The notes beneath the pieces are model-generated. The model saw nothing but the letters and a program-made list of their open reading frames with translations. It did not search any database and was not told the DNA's origin. A DNA stretch of 64,000 bases, taken from positions 124,001 through 188,000 of the forward strand of contig JAZUAU010000027.1 in NCBI GenBank assembly GCA_045638145.1, read 5' to 3'. Origin of the DNA: SFWF01 sp045638145. Lineage in GTDB: Bacteria > Bacillota > Clostridia > Oscillospirales > Acutalibacteraceae. How positions within the stretch are numbered: the first letter of the stretch is position 1; every line of letters starts with the position of its first letter. Position numbers and translations under genes: made by a program. Shown one piece after another: positions 61,659 through 64,000 of this stretch.

Positions 61659-62948
61659 ATGTCTGTTTTTACAAAAACCACAGCTACAGAAAAAGTTATT
61701 CAGTTCGGCGAGGGCGGATTTCTCCGCGGATTTGCCGATTGGATGATTCAGAAAATGACCGATGCAGGTGTCTTCGAGGGTAGCATTGTCGTTGTTCAGC
61801 CTATCGAGCAGGGTATGTGCGATATGCTGACTGCTCAGAACTGCGGCTACACCCATATCATCCGCGGTGCAGAGGGCGTTGACAAGACAGTTTGTAACGT
61901 TATTTCCCGTTGCGTAAAGCCTTATGAGGATTTTGAGGCTTATCTTGCTCTCGCTACACAGCCCGAGATGAGATTCGTTATCTCCAACACCACCGAGTCG
62001 GGTATTGTTTTTGAGGATACCGATAAAATTACTGACGCTCCTCCGAAGAGCTTTCCTGCAAAGGTTACTCTCCTTTTAAAGAAGCGCTTTGAGGCAGGAC
62101 TTCCCGGCTTTATCTTCATCCCTTGCGAGCTTATCGACAGAAACGGCGACAACCTTAAAAAGTGTGTGCTTCAGTATGCCGACCTTTGGAATCTCGGCGA
62201 CGATTTCAAGGCGTGGGTTGAAAAGGAAAATATCTTTACAAACACCCTTGTTGACCGTATCAACACAGGCTTTCCCCGTGGAGAGAACATTGACCTCGGC
62301 TATGAGGACAATATGCTCAACACCTCGGAATATTTTCACCTTTGGGTTATCGAGACCGACTACGACCTCGAGAGCGAGCTTCCCTTCTCTAAGGCAGGTC
62401 TTAACGTAATCGTTACTCCCGACCAGCTCGAGCGTTACCGCACAAGAAAGGTTCGCATCCTCAACGGAGCTCATACCTCTATGGTACCGTATGCTCTTCT
62501 TTCGGGTCTAGAAACGGTTAAGGATGCTACAGAGGACAAGGTTATGAGCGAGCATCTGAGAAAGTGCGTATTTGATGAGATTATTCCTACCCTCGATTTA
62601 GATAGGGATGAGCTTATCGACTATGCTGAAAACGTAATGATTCGTTTCTCGAATCCCTATATCAAGCATTTCCTTTCTTCTATCGCTTTAAACAGTGTTT
62701 CCAAGTTTAAGGTTCGCGTTCTTCCCTCGATTTTAGAGTACAATAAGCGTTTCGGAAAGCTTCCCGAGACCCTTACCTTCTCACTTGCAAAGCTTATCGA
62801 GTTCTACCGTACCGATATGACAAATGACGACCCGGAGGTAGTTGCTTTTATGAAGACGGCTTCTGTTGACGAAATTCTTGCCAACACTAAGCTTTGGGGC
62901 GAGGACATTTCCTTTATGGCTGAAGAGGTTAAGAAGAATGTTAATTAA
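61659..62948 (+). CDS. uxaB: Tagaturonate reductase
   Basis: 429 residues of the mannitol dehydrogenase/UxaB family; reduces tagaturonate to altronate with NADH. VIQFGEGGFLRGFADWM is the N-terminal dinucleotide-binding region, VISNTTESGI follows, and RILNGAHTSMVPYALLSG is the conserved catalytic block with the NxxH pair. AAAAGGAGAATATAAT precedes the ATG. uxaA overlaps its end by 11 bases. With uxaC at 6293 the galacturonate branch is nearly complete; kdgK and kdgA are not seen. Confidence 0.93.
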   Translation: MSVFTKTTATEKVIQFGEGGFLRGFADWMIQKMTDAGVFEGSIVVVQPIEQGMCDMLTAQNCGYTHIIRGAEGVDKTVCNVISRCVKPYEDFEAYLALATQPEMRFVISNTTESGIVFEDTDKITDAPPKSFPAKVTLLLKKRFEAGLPGFIFIPCELIDRNGDNLKKCVLQYADLWNLGDDFKAWVEKENIFTNTLVDRINTGFPRGENIDLGYEDNMLNTSEYFHLWVIETDYDLESELPFSKAGLNVIVTPDQLERYRTRKVRILNGAHTSMVPYALLSGLETVKDATEDKVMSEHLRKCVFDEIIPTLDLDRDELIDYAENVMIRFSNPYIKHFLSSIALNSVSKFKVRVLPSILEYNKRFGKLPETLTFSLAKLIEFYRTDMTNDDPEVVAFMKTASVDEILANTKLWGEDISFMAEEVKKNVN

Positions 62949-64000
62949 TAGGTTAGATAATGTTGAGGTTGACCTTTCCACAGGTCACAAGTTCGCTCGC
63001 GAGGATATAAAGACGGGTGAAAATATTATTAAATACGGCAACCCTATCGGTCACGCAATCGAGGACATTAAGGCGGGCGAGCAGGTACATACCCACAATA
63101 TGAAGACAAATCTTTCGGGTAAAATTGAGTATAAATATACTCCTTTTGAGGATACCGAGCACGATTCTCCCTACAAGGGCAGAACCTTTATGGGCTACGT
63201 TCGCAAGGACGGAAGTGTGGCTATCCGTAACGAGATTTGGATAGTAAATACCGTTGGCTGTGTCAACAAGGTGTCGGAAGAGCTGGCTCGTCTTACGGGC
63301 GCTCATCATTTCCCCCATCCCTTCGGCTGCTCACAGCTTGGCGATGACCAGTCGGTAACACAGAAAATCCTTTGCGGTATGGTAAATCATCCCAACGCAG
63401 CAGGCGTTCTTGTTCTCGGACTTGGTTGTGAAAACAACAATATAGAGGTTTTTAAAAAGGTTCTTGGCGAGTATGACCCAGAGCGCGTAAAATTCCTTAA
63501 CTGTCAGGAGTTTGAAGACGATATCGCAGAGGGTGTAAAGCTTATTAATGAGCTGAAGGAATATGCATCGCAGTTTAAGCGTCAGCCCGTTCCTGTAGCT
63601 GCACTAAAGGTAGGTCTTAAGTGTGGCGGCTCGGACGGATTCTCGGGTATTACCGCGAACCCGTTAGTTGGTCGTTTTTCAGATATGCTGATTGACGCAG
63701 GCGGAACGAGTGTTTTAACCGAGGTTCCCGAAATGTTCGGTGCAGAGCATCTGCTTATGGCAAGAGCCGAGTCGAGAGAAATCTTCGACAAGACGGTTGA
63801 CCTTATAAATAATTTTAAGGAATATTATGACCGCCACAATCAGGTTATTTACGAAAACCCCTCCCCCGGAAATAAAAAGGGCGGAATTACTACCCTCGAG
63901 GAGAAGTCGCTCGGCTGTGTTCAGAAGGCAGGCTCGAGAGCGGTTGTTGACGTGCTTGACTACGGCGACAGACTTAAGAAGAACGGTCTTAATCTCCTTA
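62938..64000 (+). CDS. uxaA: Altronate dehydratase, 5' part
   Basis: 354 codons visible, running off the right edge. The N-terminal SAF domain (NPIGHAIEDIKAGEQVHTHN) is followed by the UxaA/GarD dehydratase core: FPHPFGCSQLGDD, GVLVLGLGCENNN, LKVGLKCGGSDGFSGITANP and EKSLGCVQKAGS, with the Fe-binding cysteines and histidines expected. It converts altronate to 2-keto-3-deoxygluconate. The ATG at 62938 lies inside the end of uxaB after GAGG, so the two are translationally coupled. Confidence 0.93.
   Translation, partial: MLINRLDNVEVDLSTGHKFAREDIKTGENIIKYGNPIGHAIEDIKAGEQVHTHNMKTNLSGKIEYKYTPFEDTEHDSPYKGRTFMGYVRKDGSVAIRNEIWIVNTVGCVNKVSEELARLTGAHHFPHPFGCSQLGDDQSVTQKILCGMVNHPNAAGVLVLGLGCENNNIEVFKKVLGEYDPERVKFLNCQEFEDDIAEGVKLINELKEYASQFKRQPVPVAALKVGLKCGGSDGFSGITANPLVGRFSDMLIDAGGTSVLTEVPEMFGAEHLLMARAESREIFDKTVDLINNFKEYYDRHNQVIYENPSPGNKKGGITTLEEKSLGCVQKAGSRAVVDVLDYGDRLKKNGLNLL

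Overview
The window comes from the chromosome of an anaerobic, probably gut-dwelling, endospore-forming Clostridia (Firmicutes) and contains the replication origin region. Evidence is the dnaA-dnaN-S4-recF-remB-gyrB-gyrA block, two perfect parS sites, a sporulation regulator (spoIIID), a SpoVB-like flippase, strong AGGAGG-type ribosome sites, Rex and PerR-like redox regulators, reverse rubrerythrin, a [FeFe]-hydrogenase accessory operon and NfnAB. Hexuronate genes (uxaC at the left, uxaB-uxaA at the right) point to growth on plant or mucin uronic acids. A class I lysyl-tRNA synthetase is unusual for this phylum. No species can be named from the sequence alone.

Layout. 1-3012 (minus strand): hydrogenase accessory operon (NuoE-like, DRTGG, histidine-kinase-like ATPase, HsfB-like iron-sulfur protein, DRTGG, PHP). 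3226-4083: tRNA-Thr, a structured element, and a divergent small-protein/XRE pair around palindromic operators. 4222-12953: ABC-F, uxaC, an operon of two membrane proteins with an M20 peptidase, then yfcE-like, C39-like and mtaB. 12987-20602 (minus): SSS symporter, PAP2, lipoproteins, nnrE/nnrD. 20682-24011: oxidative-stress and redox regulation block (flavin reductase, reverse rubrerythrin, PerR; Rex, YetF, DUF4363). 24113-27157: ECF sigma with putative anti-sigma, EamA exporter. 27520-33183: tRNA-Glu and tRNA-Met, class I LysRS, PutP, SpoIIID. 33322-42172: origin and replication genes; the dnaA-dnaN gap has DnaA boxes followed by a DnaA-trio. 42269-46002: CPBP protease, tadA, YczE-like, SpoVB-like, with the parS sites. 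46164-51166: back-to-back potassium uptake operons trkAH and ktrBA. 51279-54216: an SsuABC-type ABC importer with a Crp/Fnr regulator. 55326-57000: a candidate ~103-nt structured RNA, then an island of GGGGACGGTTC hairpins in decayed gene fragments. 57088-59816: nfnA-nfnB-ybaK. 59887-60248: a 362-bp inverted-repeat element. 60247-61493: THF riboswitch-folT-proX. 61659-64000: uxaB-uxaA.

The most unusual content is repetitive. At least four families of small palindromic elements sit in the intergenic gaps. Two of them combine an invariant sequence (GGGGACGGTTC, or a CCCCTAC 3' tail) with arms that differ from copy to copy but remain self-complementary. Several genes have their 3' ends formed by such elements. 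The best candidates for something undescribed are these covarying hairpin families, the 362-bp element at 59887-60248, the small RNA with a possible switching structure at 55361-55463, and the small-protein/XRE module at 3523-4083, which has a second diverged paralogue at 27800-28090.
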